Shown here: positions 15,595 through 22,638 of the stretch, piece after piece | Position numbering within the stretch: position 1 is the first letter of the stretch | How the letters are laid out: each line of letters begins with the position of its first letter | Assembly: GCA_031365665.1 (NCBI GenBank) | Contig: JANLYO010000230.1 | Coordinates: forward strand, 1-33,096 | DNA: 33,096 nucleotides | Reading direction: 5' to 3' | From: JANYCG01 sp031365665 | Lineage (GTDB): Bacteria > Pseudomonadota > Gammaproteobacteria > Burkholderiales > Burkholderiaceae_C | Notes under the pieces: generated by a model | The model's input: only the letters and a program-made list of their open reading frames with translations | Database searches by the model: none | What the model was told of the DNA's origin: nothing | Program-made: the position numbers and the translations under genes

Positions 15595-16263
15595 TTATTT
15601 GGGTTCGGCAGGCTCTGGCAGTTCATTGGGCGCGACACCGTCCACCGGCGTCGCCAGAGTGGGCAATCGCGGTGGCTTGGGCCGCAGCGCTTTGTCAGTA
15701 TGAACCAGCATCGTCGCCTTGTCCATATCGCCCGTGACAAAATCCGGCAGCGCCTTGAGACTGCGGTCAATGCACTGTTCGATGGCGATTTTGTGGTCCA
15801 ACGAAGGTTTCTTGAGCACCCAATGGATCACTTCGGATTTCACGCCGGGGTGGCCGATGCCCAGGCGCAGGCGCCAGTAGTCGCCAGTGCCCAACTGGTC
15901 AAAAATGTCGCGCAGGCCGTTGTGGGTGCCACGGCTGCCGCCGAACTTCACCTTGACCTGGCCCGGAACGATGTCGAGTTCGTCATACGCCACCAAAATT
16001 TCTGCGGGCGCAATTTTGAAAAACCGCGCCAATGAAGCGACGGATTTTCCCGACGCATTCATGAAGGTCTGCGGCTTGAGCAGCCAGAGCGCTTGACCCT
16101 GGAAATTGGTGCGCGCCACCATGCCGTAATGGCTCTTCTCCATCACCAGGTTGACATTGAGCTGGCGGGCGAGCGCGTCCACAAACCAGAACCCGGCGTT
16201 GTGGCGGGTGGCTTCATAGTCCGGGCCCGGGTTGCCCAAGCCAACAAATAATTTGATTGCCAT
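15595..16263 (-). CDS. pth: Peptidyl-tRNA hydrolase
   Basis: The product has 222 residues from ATG 16263, which starts the conserved 'MAIKLFVGLGNPGPDYEATR'. The enzyme frees tRNA from peptidyl-tRNA that drops off ribosomes. The catalytic His is in 'RHNAGFWFVD', Asn in 'PQTFMNASG', Asp in 'YDELDIVPG' and the second Asn in 'GTHNGLRDI'. The C-terminus carries a proline-rich extension of about 30 residues ('PKPPRLPTL' onward) beyond the usual end. It follows rplY on the same strand but is separated from it by a terminator, so it probably uses its own promoter (16282-16308). Confidence 0.96.
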   Translation of the reverse strand: MAIKLFVGLGNPGPDYEATRHNAGFWFVDALARQLNVNLVMEKSHYGMVARTNFQGQALWLLKPQTFMNASGKSVASLARFFKIAPAEILVAYDELDIVPGQVKVKFGGSRGTHNGLRDIFDQLGTGDYWRLRLGIGHPGVKSEVIHWVLKKPSLDHKIAIEQCIDRSLKALPDFVTGDMDKATMLVHTDKALRPKPPRLPTLATPVDGVAPNELPEPAEPK

Positions 16264-16281
16264 TGAATCGAAACTTGACAG

Positions 16282-16308
16282 ATTAAACCAAAACGGCGGA
16301 CGTGCCAA
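16282..16308 (-). promoter_or_regulatory. Putative pth promoter
   Basis: On the minus strand TTGGCA (16308-16303) and TTTAAT (16287-16282) are separated by 15 bases and lie between the rplY terminator and the pth ATG. The hexamers are good but the spacer is short. The position fits a gene that must restart transcription after the terminator. Confidence 0.4.
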
Positions 16309-16344
16309 AGTAGCCACCCAAACAAAAGCGAAAAAAGAGGCCAC

Positions 16345-16376
16345 CCAAAAAAAACGGCCCGGAACGCCGGGCCGTT
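16345..16376 (-). terminator. Intrinsic terminator of rplY
   Basis: AACGGCCCGG (16353-16362) and CCGGGCCGTT (16367-16376) form a perfect 10-base stem with a 4-base loop. On the minus strand it is followed by a run of eight T (complement of A 16347-16354, partly within the stem). It lies 19 bases after the rplY stop codon. Confidence 0.9.
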
Positions 16377-16395
16377 GACCGCAGTGCTGCCAATA

Positions 16396-17127
16396 TTACT
16401 TCTTGGCAGCCGGGGCCTTTGCGGCAGGTGCCTTCGCGGCAGGCGCCTTGGCAGCGGGGGCGGCTTTGGCAGCGGGTGCAGCAGCAGCTTTTGCCCCAGC
16501 TGCTGGAGCAGCAGCAGCGCCAGCGGCGGGAGCAGCAGCAGCAACGCCTTCAGCAGCCGGCTCAGCGCCGCCGATCATCACCACGGAGACCAACACCGGG
16601 TTTTTCTTGCCGTGGGTCACAGCAGTGACGCCCTTGGGCAATTTCACGTCATCCAAATGCAAGGAGACGCCCTTTTTGAGACCGCTCAAATCCACTGCGA
16701 TGAATTCCGGCAAGTCAGCGGGCAGACATTTGATGTCGATCTCGGTGAGCACGTGGTTGGCAATGCAGCCGTCAAACTTGATGGCCTGCGAGTTTTCTTC
16801 TCCGCTGAAGTGCAGTGGCACTTTCATGTGCAGCAGGGTGTTGGCGTCCACGCGCTGGAAGTCAATGTGTTGCACCAGTTGCTTGTAGGGGTGCATTTGC
16901 ACGTCCCGCAGCAGCACTTTGCTGTCTTTGCCGGCTACTTCCATGTCCAGAATGGTGGAGTGGAAGGTTTCCTTTTTCAGGGCATGCCACAGGGCGTTAT
17001 GGTCCAGCTCGATGAGTTGCGGTTCACCCATGCCTCCGTAAACGATACCGGGCGTGCGGCCCGAAATGCGCAGACGGCGGCTCGCACCCGTACCTTGCTT
17101 GGCGCGCTCAAAAGCGACGAATTTCAT
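16396..17127 (-). CDS. rplY: 50S ribosomal protein L25 (long, Ctc/TL5 type) with Ala/Lys/Pro tail
   Basis: The product has 243 residues from ATG 17127, which has GGAG 7 bases upstream; the in-frame start 12 bases earlier has none. L25 binds 5S rRNA in the large subunit. The N-terminal L25 domain shows 'ASRRLRISGRTPGIVYGG' and 'LLRDVQMHPYKQLVQHIDF'. The C-terminal TL5/Ctc domain holds 'ADLPEFIAVDLSGLKKG' and 'SLHLDDVKLPKGV'. The last 55 residues are an Ala/Pro/Lys tail ending in AAKAP repeats, similar in composition to histone H1-like tails. It lies 118 bases after prs and probably shares its transcript. Confidence 0.95.
   Translation of the reverse strand: MKFVAFERAKQGTGASRRLRISGRTPGIVYGGMGEPQLIELDHNALWHALKKETFHSTILDMEVAGKDSKVLLRDVQMHPYKQLVQHIDFQRVDANTLLHMKVPLHFSGEENSQAIKFDGCIANHVLTEIDIKCLPADLPEFIAVDLSGLKKGVSLHLDDVKLPKGVTAVTHGKKNPVLVSVVMIGGAEPAAEGVAAAAPAAGAAAAPAAGAKAAAAPAAKAAPAAKAPAAKAPAAKAPAAKK
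16405..16485 (-). repeat. Tandem repeats coding the AAKAP tail of L25
   Basis: About five units of 15 to 18 bases, for example at 16405-16419, 16420-16434 and 16435-16449, encode successive AAKAP/AAKAAP peptides. Third positions vary among units. Such repeats can change copy number between strains. Confidence 0.7.
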
Positions 17128-17245
17128 ATCAAACTCCAAAATGGGAACCCACCGCGACCAGTGTGGTTCCTGCTACAAAAAGGCTGCACCGGTTGATGCT
17201 CAACCGATGAAGCCGCGAATTGCCCCCAAATGAGTTGAACCCGTT

Positions 17246-18223
17246 TTAAAACAGGTTTTCCTGATCTGAGAACAAACTGATGACCGATTCACCTTTGGCG
17301 ATGCGCGCGATCGTCTCTGCGATCAACGGCGCCACGGTGAGTTGGCGGATTTTTTGGCAACCCATGGCTGCCTGGCTCAAAGGAATGGTGTCGGTCACGG
17401 TGACTTCATCCAATGCCGAGCCGTTGGCGATGCGCTCAATGGCCGGCCCCGAAAAAATGGCGTGAGTGCAATAGGCGTAGACCTTTTTTGCCCCGCGTTC
17501 TTTCAAGACTTCAGCAGCTTTGACCAATGTGCCGGCGGTGTCGATCATGTCATCCATGATCACGCAGTTGCGGCCTTCGATCTCGCCGATCACATGCATC
17601 ACTTCACTCACGTTGGCTTTGGGGCGGCGTTTGTCGATGATGGCCATGTCGCAGCCGAGCTGTTTGGCCAGCGCACGGGCGCGCACCACGCCGCCCACGT
17701 CGGGTGAGACTACGATCAGGTCGTCGTATTTCTTTTGCCGCACATCGCCCAATAAAACGGGCGAGGCATAGATGTTGTCCACCGGAATGTCAAAAAAACC
17801 CTGAATCTGGTCGGCATGCAGGTCCATGGTCAGGACACGTGCCACACCGACTGCTTGCAACATGTTGGCCACCACCTTGGCGGTGATAGGCACGCGGGCA
17901 GAGCGTGGTCGGCGGTCTTGCCGGGCGTAACCAAAATAAGGGATGACGGCGCTGATACGCTCAGCCGAAGCGCGTTTGAGCGCATCGACCATGATCAGCA
18001 GTTCCATCAGGTTTTCGTTGGTTGGCGCGCAGGTGCTTTGCACGACGAAGACGTCGCGGGCGCGCACGTTTTGGTTGATCTCCACCGTGACTTCACCATC
18101 TGAAAAGCGACCGACGGTCGCGTCGCCCAGCCGGATGTTCAGGTGTTTGGCGATGTCGGCCGCCATCTGCGGGTTGGCATTGCCGGTGAAGACCATGAAA
18201 TCAGGGGATTGTGAAGCCTGCAT
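17246..18223 (-). CDS. prs: Ribose-phosphate pyrophosphokinase (PRPP synthetase)
   Basis: The product has 325 residues from ATG 18223, preferred over the in-frame start 27 bases upstream because homologues begin close to 'FMVFTGNANPQMA'. It makes PRPP from ribose 5-phosphate and ATP for purine, pyrimidine, NAD, His and Trp synthesis. Motifs: 'GRFSDGEVTVEINQNVR', 'YFGYARQDRRPRSARVPITA' for ATP, 'TMDLHADQIQGFFDIPVDN', 'VSPDVGGVVRARALAKQLG', and the PRPP loop 'DDMIDTAGTLVKAAEVL'. Gene order tRNA-Gln, prs, rplY, pth is usual in Burkholderiales. Confidence 0.97.
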   Translation of the reverse strand: MQASQSPDFMVFTGNANPQMAADIAKHLNIRLGDATVGRFSDGEVTVEINQNVRARDVFVVQSTCAPTNENLMELLIMVDALKRASAERISAVIPYFGYARQDRRPRSARVPITAKVVANMLQAVGVARVLTMDLHADQIQGFFDIPVDNIYASPVLLGDVRQKKYDDLIVVSPDVGGVVRARALAKQLGCDMAIIDKRRPKANVSEVMHVIGEIEGRNCVIMDDMIDTAGTLVKAAEVLKERGAKKVYAYCTHAIFSGPAIERIANGSALDEVTVTDTIPLSQAAMGCQKIRQLTVAPLIAETIARIAKGESVISLFSDQENLF

Positions 18224-18286
18224 GAAATTTCCAGCTTGTAGAACTGCCAAACCTGGAGCCCAGCCATGCTTGGCACCGATTATTCT

Positions 18287-18363
18287 TGGCAGGGGAGGAA
18301 GGATTCGAACCTTCGCATGCTGGAATCAAAATCCAGTGCCTTAACCAACTTGGCGACTCCCCT
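18287..18363 (-). tRNA. tRNA-Gln (anticodon TTG)
   Basis: The 77-base minus-strand sequence includes an encoded CCA (18289-18287). The acceptor AGGGGAG pairs perfectly with CTCCCCT. The D arm is GCC/GGC, the anticodon arm CTGGA-TTTTGAT-TCCAG gives TTG at positions 34-36, and the T arm is GAAGG-TTCGAAT-CCTTC. The discriminator is G, as usual for glutamine tRNA. It lies between ispE and prs. Confidence 0.96.
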
Positions 18364-18401
18364 ACACCGGCCAACAGCTTGCGGCTGCCAGCCAAAACTT
18401 T

Positions 18402-19316
18402 TCAACCCGCAAGGTTGGCAACTCCAACCTTTGCCGTGCTCAAACCCGCTACATCCAGCCAACCGGCCAAGGGATGCGCCTGTAGGTTGCGGCACACTTT
18501 TATTTCAATCCCGCCATCTCCGGGACTTTTTACGGGATTTCGCCCGAGACATTCGTCCTCAATTTTTGCAAACACAGCACTGCCAGAGCCGGTCATGCGC
18601 CCTTGCAGCCCCCGCGCTTTCAGCCAATTCAGGCCTTCGCCGATGCCGGGGCACAGGTCTTGGGCCACCGCCTGCAGGTCGTTGCGCCCAAACTTGAATG
18701 GGTTTGCAGCAAAGCCCATGATTATAGCAGGGGCGGTATCTTTGATCAGAGCCGGGTGTCTGAAAATTTGCGCAGTTTCGACGCCGGCCTTGGGCTTGAC
18801 GACCATAAAACGTGCCGACGGCAATTCGATGGGCGAGATCTGCTCCCCGATGCCCTCCACCCAGGCGTTGTGCCCGCGCAGGAAAAACGGCACGTCGGCG
18901 CCCAGCGCCAAGCCGATTTCCAACAGCGTGGCAGCGGGCAGATTCAGGTTCCAAAGCTGGTTCAGAGCCAGCAGCGTGGATGCGGCGTCCGACGAGCCGC
19001 CGCCCATGCCGGCTTGGGTGGGAATGCGTTTTTCCAGGCCGATGTGAACGCCCAAATCGGTGTGGCCAGCGCCCCCCGCAGTGCGCAAGGCGCGGGCGGC
19101 GCGCACCGTCAAATCGTCATCGGGCAGCGCTGCGCCTTTGCCGTGGTATTGGCGGCTGATCACGCCATCCCGGCGGCGTTCGAAATGCAGGGTATCGCAC
19201 CAGTCGATCAACATGAAAACCGACTGCAGCGTGTGGTAACCGTCGGCGCGTCGGCCTGTGACGTGCAGGAAAAGGTTCAGTTTGGCGGGTGCGCAAACGT
19301 CATAAATGGCTTTCAT
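18402..19316 (-). CDS. ispE: 4-diphosphocytidyl-2-C-methyl-D-erythritol kinase
   Basis: The product has 304 residues. This GHMP kinase phosphorylates CDP-methylerythritol in the non-mevalonate isoprenoid pathway. The substrate-binding start 'CAPAKLNLFLHVTGRRADGY' (8-27) contains the catalytic Lys; the ATP loop is 'PTQAGMGGGSSDAASTLLAL'; the catalytic Asp is in 'LGADVPFFLRGHNAW'; the C-terminal motif is 'GRMTGSGSAVFAKI'. It begins 21 bases after lolB on the same strand and precedes tRNA-Gln, an arrangement common in beta- and gammaproteobacteria. Confidence 0.97.
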   Translation of the reverse strand: MKAIYDVCAPAKLNLFLHVTGRRADGYHTLQSVFMLIDWCDTLHFERRRDGVISRQYHGKGAALPDDDLTVRAARALRTAGGAGHTDLGVHIGLEKRIPTQAGMGGGSSDAASTLLALNQLWNLNLPAATLLEIGLALGADVPFFLRGHNAWVEGIGEQISPIELPSARFMVVKPKAGVETAQIFRHPALIKDTAPAIIMGFAANPFKFGRNDLQAVAQDLCPGIGEGLNWLKARGLQGRMTGSGSAVFAKIEDECLGRNPVKSPGDGGIEIKVCRNLQAHPLAGWLDVAGLSTAKVGVANLAG

Positions 19317-19337
19317 CCGATGGCCTTCATGGCGGAA

Positions 19338-19916
19338 TTATCCGGGCGTGCTGGGCACTGCTTTCGGTTCGGTATCGAGGATGACCCGCAACTCAATCTG
19401 CGGAGGCGGTTGGGCACGTTTGGCGACAATTTTCCCGTTGGCAAATTGCGACAGATCGGCAGCCCAACCCGGTGCGCTGGCATTTTCACCCTGCAGCCAA
19501 GCAAACAAACTGGCGACCGGCAGGTCAGCGCCGGTCGCATGCGCTAGCATTTCTGCCAGGGAGTTGAATTGGCGCACCTGCTGGCCCGCCTCCATGTGGG
19601 CGTCGCCTGGGCGCCAAGACAGCGCGGCCACCGTTCCACCAAGCGGCGAATAGAGCGTCAAAACACCAGTCTGCGCGTTGCCGACGAGTTCAAAACCACC
19701 CGAAAACATCTGCGCCAGGGTCTGCTGGGAGCCTGGTTCAGCCTCGATTTTTAATGCCAGGCGGCCGCGGAATTCGGTAGATATTGTTGAGTTATTAATT
19801 TTTACAATATTTTCAAAATTATTTTCTATGCTGGGTCTCGCTATTATTGAACATCCTGCTACAAAAAATGTTAAAAAAATGAATATAAATTTAGCAAAAA
19901 ATGTTTTTAAATTCAC
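19338..19916 (-). CDS. lolB: Outer-membrane lipoprotein LolB
   Basis: The product has 192 residues, starting at GTG 19916, which overlaps the stop of the TPR gene (GTGA, 4 bases). The signal sequence 'LKTFFAKFIFIFLTFFVAGC' ends in lipobox Cys22. LolB accepts lipoproteins from LolA and inserts them into the outer membrane. 'STEFRGRLALKIE' and 'FSGGFELVGNAQTGVLTLYS' followed by the glycine- and tryptophan-containing core fit the LolB fold, though divergence is high. The first 90 bases are far more AT-rich than the rest. Position before ispE supports the identification. Confidence 0.9.
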   Translation of the reverse strand: MNLKTFFAKFIFIFLTFFVAGCSIIARPSIENNFENIVKINNSTISTEFRGRLALKIEAEPGSQQTLAQMFSGGFELVGNAQTGVLTLYSPLGGTVAALSWRPGDAHMEAGQQVRQFNSLAEMLAHATGADLPVASLFAWLQGENASAPGWAADLSQFANGKIVAKRAQPPPQIELRVILDTEPKAVPSTPG

Positions 19917-21712
19917 AATTTAACGCGCAATCTTTTGAGTGTCTCGAGCAGTGTTTCGTTGTCGTTGCTCAAGGTCAGGCCTTCGCGCCAGACGGCCATG
20001 GCTTGTTCGCGTTTGCCGCTGGCCCACAACACTTCACCCAGGTGTGCGGCGATCTCCGCGTCCGGGCGGGACTTGTACGCGCCCTCCAACAGACGCAGCG
20101 CTTCGCTGGTGTTGCCGCTGCGAAACTCGACCCACGCAAGGCTGTCGGTGATGAAGGGGTCGCCCGGTGCAAACTCAAGCGCCTTGACGATCAGCACGCG
20201 CGCTTCGGGCAGTCGGATATTGCGCTCTGCAAACGAGTAACCCAGCGCGTTGTAGGCATGTTGGTAGTCGGGTTTGCCAGCGATGATCTGGCGCAGCAGG
20301 CGCTCCATTTCGTCCAACTGGCCGAGTTTTTCGGCCAGCATGGCCTGGTCGTAGAGCAATTCGTAGTCGGGCGGGCCGGATTTGGTTTTCTCCTGCAAAA
20401 GATCGTAAGCGGCTTTGAATTGTTTGAATTCGCGCAGCAGTTGCACCTCAGCCATCAGCTTCATGCGGGCGTCCGAGGGGATTTTTTCGGGAAGCGCACG
20501 CAGCAGCTTGCGGCCTTCTTCAATCTTTCCCTGCTTCGCCAAAATGGTCGCGCGGCGTGACTGGGCGCTGACCATGTCGTCTGCGTTGTCGATTTTGCCG
20601 AGCCAGTTTTCAGCCAGCGCGTAATCTTTTCGCTGCTCGGCAATCTGCGCCAGCGACAGATAAGCCTGCGCCAGGCCACGGCTCACCTCGGGGGAGCGGC
20701 TGGCAGGGTCGGCCTGCACCACCTCCAGATGGCGTTTGAGCGACTTCTCGCCTTGGTCGAACTTGCGATCCTGCACCTCAAGCGAGCCCAGCACCAGCCA
20801 GGCTTGCGGATGGTCGGGTTTTTCAGTCGTCACGGCCTGCAGTTGGGCCGCGGCCTCCGGGTAACGCTGCGCATCGATCAGCGCGCGGGCGTAGCCCATT
20901 CGAATCTCGAGCTGCGGCTTGCCTGCCACATATTTGCGCACAATCTCCTCGGCTTGCGGCGTTTTGGGGCTCATCAAGGACAAGGCCAGCGCCGCTGGGC
21001 CTTCAGCGCTGGCGTCCAGCGTCTGCGCGCGGCGGGCGGCATCCAGCACACCCGGCGTGTCAGCCGCATCGAGCCGCATGCGGCCCACGGTGATCCAGGC
21101 CACAGCGCCAGTTGCCGGACTGACCACGGATTCGGCGAGGGCTTGTTCGACAACGGCGGCGGCCAGTTTTTTGTCGGTGGCGCGGGCGTAGAAGCGGGGA
21201 ATCGCGGCGATCACCGCTGGACGCTCCCGCGCGGTGCTGGCGCTGATTTCGCTTTTGAGCGGTTCGGTCGTCTCGCCGATGCGGTTCAGGCCGATCAGAA
21301 TCTGCAAGACATAACGATTCGCTTCCCGCGAACTGGGCATGGCTTTGATCCAAGCACGGGCTGCCAGCAAGGCGGATTCGCCGGAACGGGCCTGTAGCGC
21401 CAGCGTGACGGCGCGTTCATACAGCTTGGCGTCGTTGGTTTTCCGGGCCGCGTCCAGAATCAACGAATAGCCGGCACCCGCTTCGCCACCAAAAGCGTTG
21501 AGTTCGCCCAGCAGAAGTTGATAGAAAAGTTCACCGTCCAGCGCTGATGCGGCGGGCACTGTGGGGGCACTCGCGGCGGTGGCGGGCGCTCTGGCCGCCT
21601 GGGCCAAGGCGCAGGGCACCATGGCGGCCAAAACCAGCGTTACCGCGCCGTGGCGCACAATATTTCCCGTCAAGCGGGCAGGGCGCGCAAAAATGAGAGT
21701 GTGAAGCAACAT
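19913..21712 (-). CDS. Exported tetratricopeptide repeat protein upstream of lolB
   Basis: The product has 599 residues from ATG 21712; an in-frame TTG 18 bases earlier is less likely. A membrane or signal segment ('HGAVTLVLAAMVPCALAQA') precedes an Ala/Pro-rich linker. The rest is a long array of TPR-like helices, for example 'PEAAAQLQAVTTEKPDHPQA' and 'YNALGYSFAERNIRLPEARV'. It is likely periplasmic and a scaffold for protein contacts. It is translationally coupled to lolB, which suggests a role in the outer-membrane or lipoprotein pathway; that role is inferred from context only. The gene is divergent from mutM with a 40-base gap. Confidence 0.9.
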   Translation of the reverse strand: MLLHTLIFARPARLTGNIVRHGAVTLVLAAMVPCALAQAARAPATAASAPTVPAASALDGELFYQLLLGELNAFGGEAGAGYSLILDAARKTNDAKLYERAVTLALQARSGESALLAARAWIKAMPSSREANRYVLQILIGLNRIGETTEPLKSEISASTARERPAVIAAIPRFYARATDKKLAAAVVEQALAESVVSPATGAVAWITVGRMRLDAADTPGVLDAARRAQTLDASAEGPAALALSLMSPKTPQAEEIVRKYVAGKPQLEIRMGYARALIDAQRYPEAAAQLQAVTTEKPDHPQAWLVLGSLEVQDRKFDQGEKSLKRHLEVVQADPASRSPEVSRGLAQAYLSLAQIAEQRKDYALAENWLGKIDNADDMVSAQSRRATILAKQGKIEEGRKLLRALPEKIPSDARMKLMAEVQLLREFKQFKAAYDLLQEKTKSGPPDYELLYDQAMLAEKLGQLDEMERLLRQIIAGKPDYQHAYNALGYSFAERNIRLPEARVLIVKALEFAPGDPFITDSLAWVEFRSGNTSEALRLLEGAYKSRPDAEIAAHLGEVLWASGKREQAMAVWREGLTLSNDNETLLETLKRLRVKL

Positions 21713-21752
21713 CAAAACATAATAATCCAAGCCAGCACTATTCTGATCTCAT

Positions 21753-22589
21753 ATGCCCGAATTACCTGAAGTAGAAGTGACGCGATTGAGCTTTGCGTCT
21801 CGTATCCAAGGCGCACAAGTCCTTGCTGTGAGCATGGGCAAAGCGCTGCGCTGGCCCTTGGGGTGCGAGTCGGTCAGCCTGGTGGGCGCGCAGGTTCTGG
21901 GCGTGCGCAGGCGGGGGAAATATCTGCTGCTTGATCTGGATCGCGGTTTGCTGCTCATCCATTTGGGCATGTCAGGCAGCCTCGGTTTCGTGCAGGCACC
22001 TGGTGCACCTGCCGAACTGGGCGCACACGACCATTTCCGGATGCGTACCCATCTGGGCAGTTTGACGCTGAATGACCCGCGCCGCTTTGGCGCCGTGGTT
22101 TTTGCGCCATCACAGGACTCGGCTGTGGCGCAAAAACTGCTGGGCAAGTTGGGCATGGAGCCTCTGTCGTCGGATCTTGATGGCGGGTTTGATCTGGACA
22201 AATTCGCGCTTGGGCTCAAAACCCGCCATGCGCCTGTCAAGCAGGTGTTGCTGGCCGGCGAATTGGTAGTGGGCGTGGGCAATATTTATGCATCTGAGGC
22301 CTTGTTTTTTGCCGGCATTCGACCCACCACCCGCGCCAACCGCATCAGCCGACCGCGAGCCGTGCGCTTGCATGCGGCCATAAAGCGGGTGTTGGCGCGG
22401 GCTGTTGAACGGGGCGGCAGCACCCTGCGCGACTTCACCAATGCCGACGGGCAGGCTGGACATTTCCAACTTGAGGCGATGGTGTATGGCCGTGCTGGTG
22501 AGCCTTGTAACATTTGTGTGACACCTATCAAGGCCATCCGTCAGGGGCAGCGATCCACCTTTTTCTGTCCAAAGTGTCAGAAAATATGA
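21753..22589 (+). CDS. mutM: Formamidopyrimidine-DNA glycosylase
   Basis: The product has 278 residues. It removes 8-oxoguanine and formamidopyrimidines from DNA and cleaves the strand. The N-terminal 'MPELPEVEVTRL' supplies the catalytic Pro2 and Glu3. 'RRRGKYLLLDLDRGLLLIHL' holds the conserved Lys, 'VGVGNIYASEALFFAGIRP' is the helix-two-turn-helix, and a zinc finger uses Cys252, Cys255, Cys272 and Cys275. With mutY 2 kb downstream, both main arms of the 8-oxoguanine repair system flank a dynamin-like GTPase gene. Confidence 0.97.
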   Translation: MPELPEVEVTRLSFASRIQGAQVLAVSMGKALRWPLGCESVSLVGAQVLGVRRRGKYLLLDLDRGLLLIHLGMSGSLGFVQAPGAPAELGAHDHFRMRTHLGSLTLNDPRRFGAVVFAPSQDSAVAQKLLGKLGMEPLSSDLDGGFDLDKFALGLKTRHAPVKQVLLAGELVVGVGNIYASEALFFAGIRPTTRANRISRPRAVRLHAAIKRVLARAVERGGSTLRDFTNADGQAGHFQLEAMVYGRAGEPCNICVTPIKAIRQGQRSTFFCPKCQKI

Positions 22590-22608
22590 GGCTCAAAACC
22601 CGCCACAG

Positions 22609-22617
22609 TGCTATATT
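22609..22617 (+). promoter_or_regulatory. Putative extended -10 promoter of the GTPase gene
   Basis: TGCTATATT matches the extended -10 pattern TGnTATAAT with one mismatch. It lies in the 49-base gap after mutM, with about 15 bases from the expected transcript start to the TTG start codon. No good -35 is seen. Confidence 0.4.
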
Positions 22618-22638
22618 GAAAGACTCAGAGAGGCAGAA

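Noticed and set aside
16375..17196. 273-codon + strand frame and a minus-strand frame over the L25 tail
   Set aside because: These are shadows of the alanine-rich rplY coding sequence.
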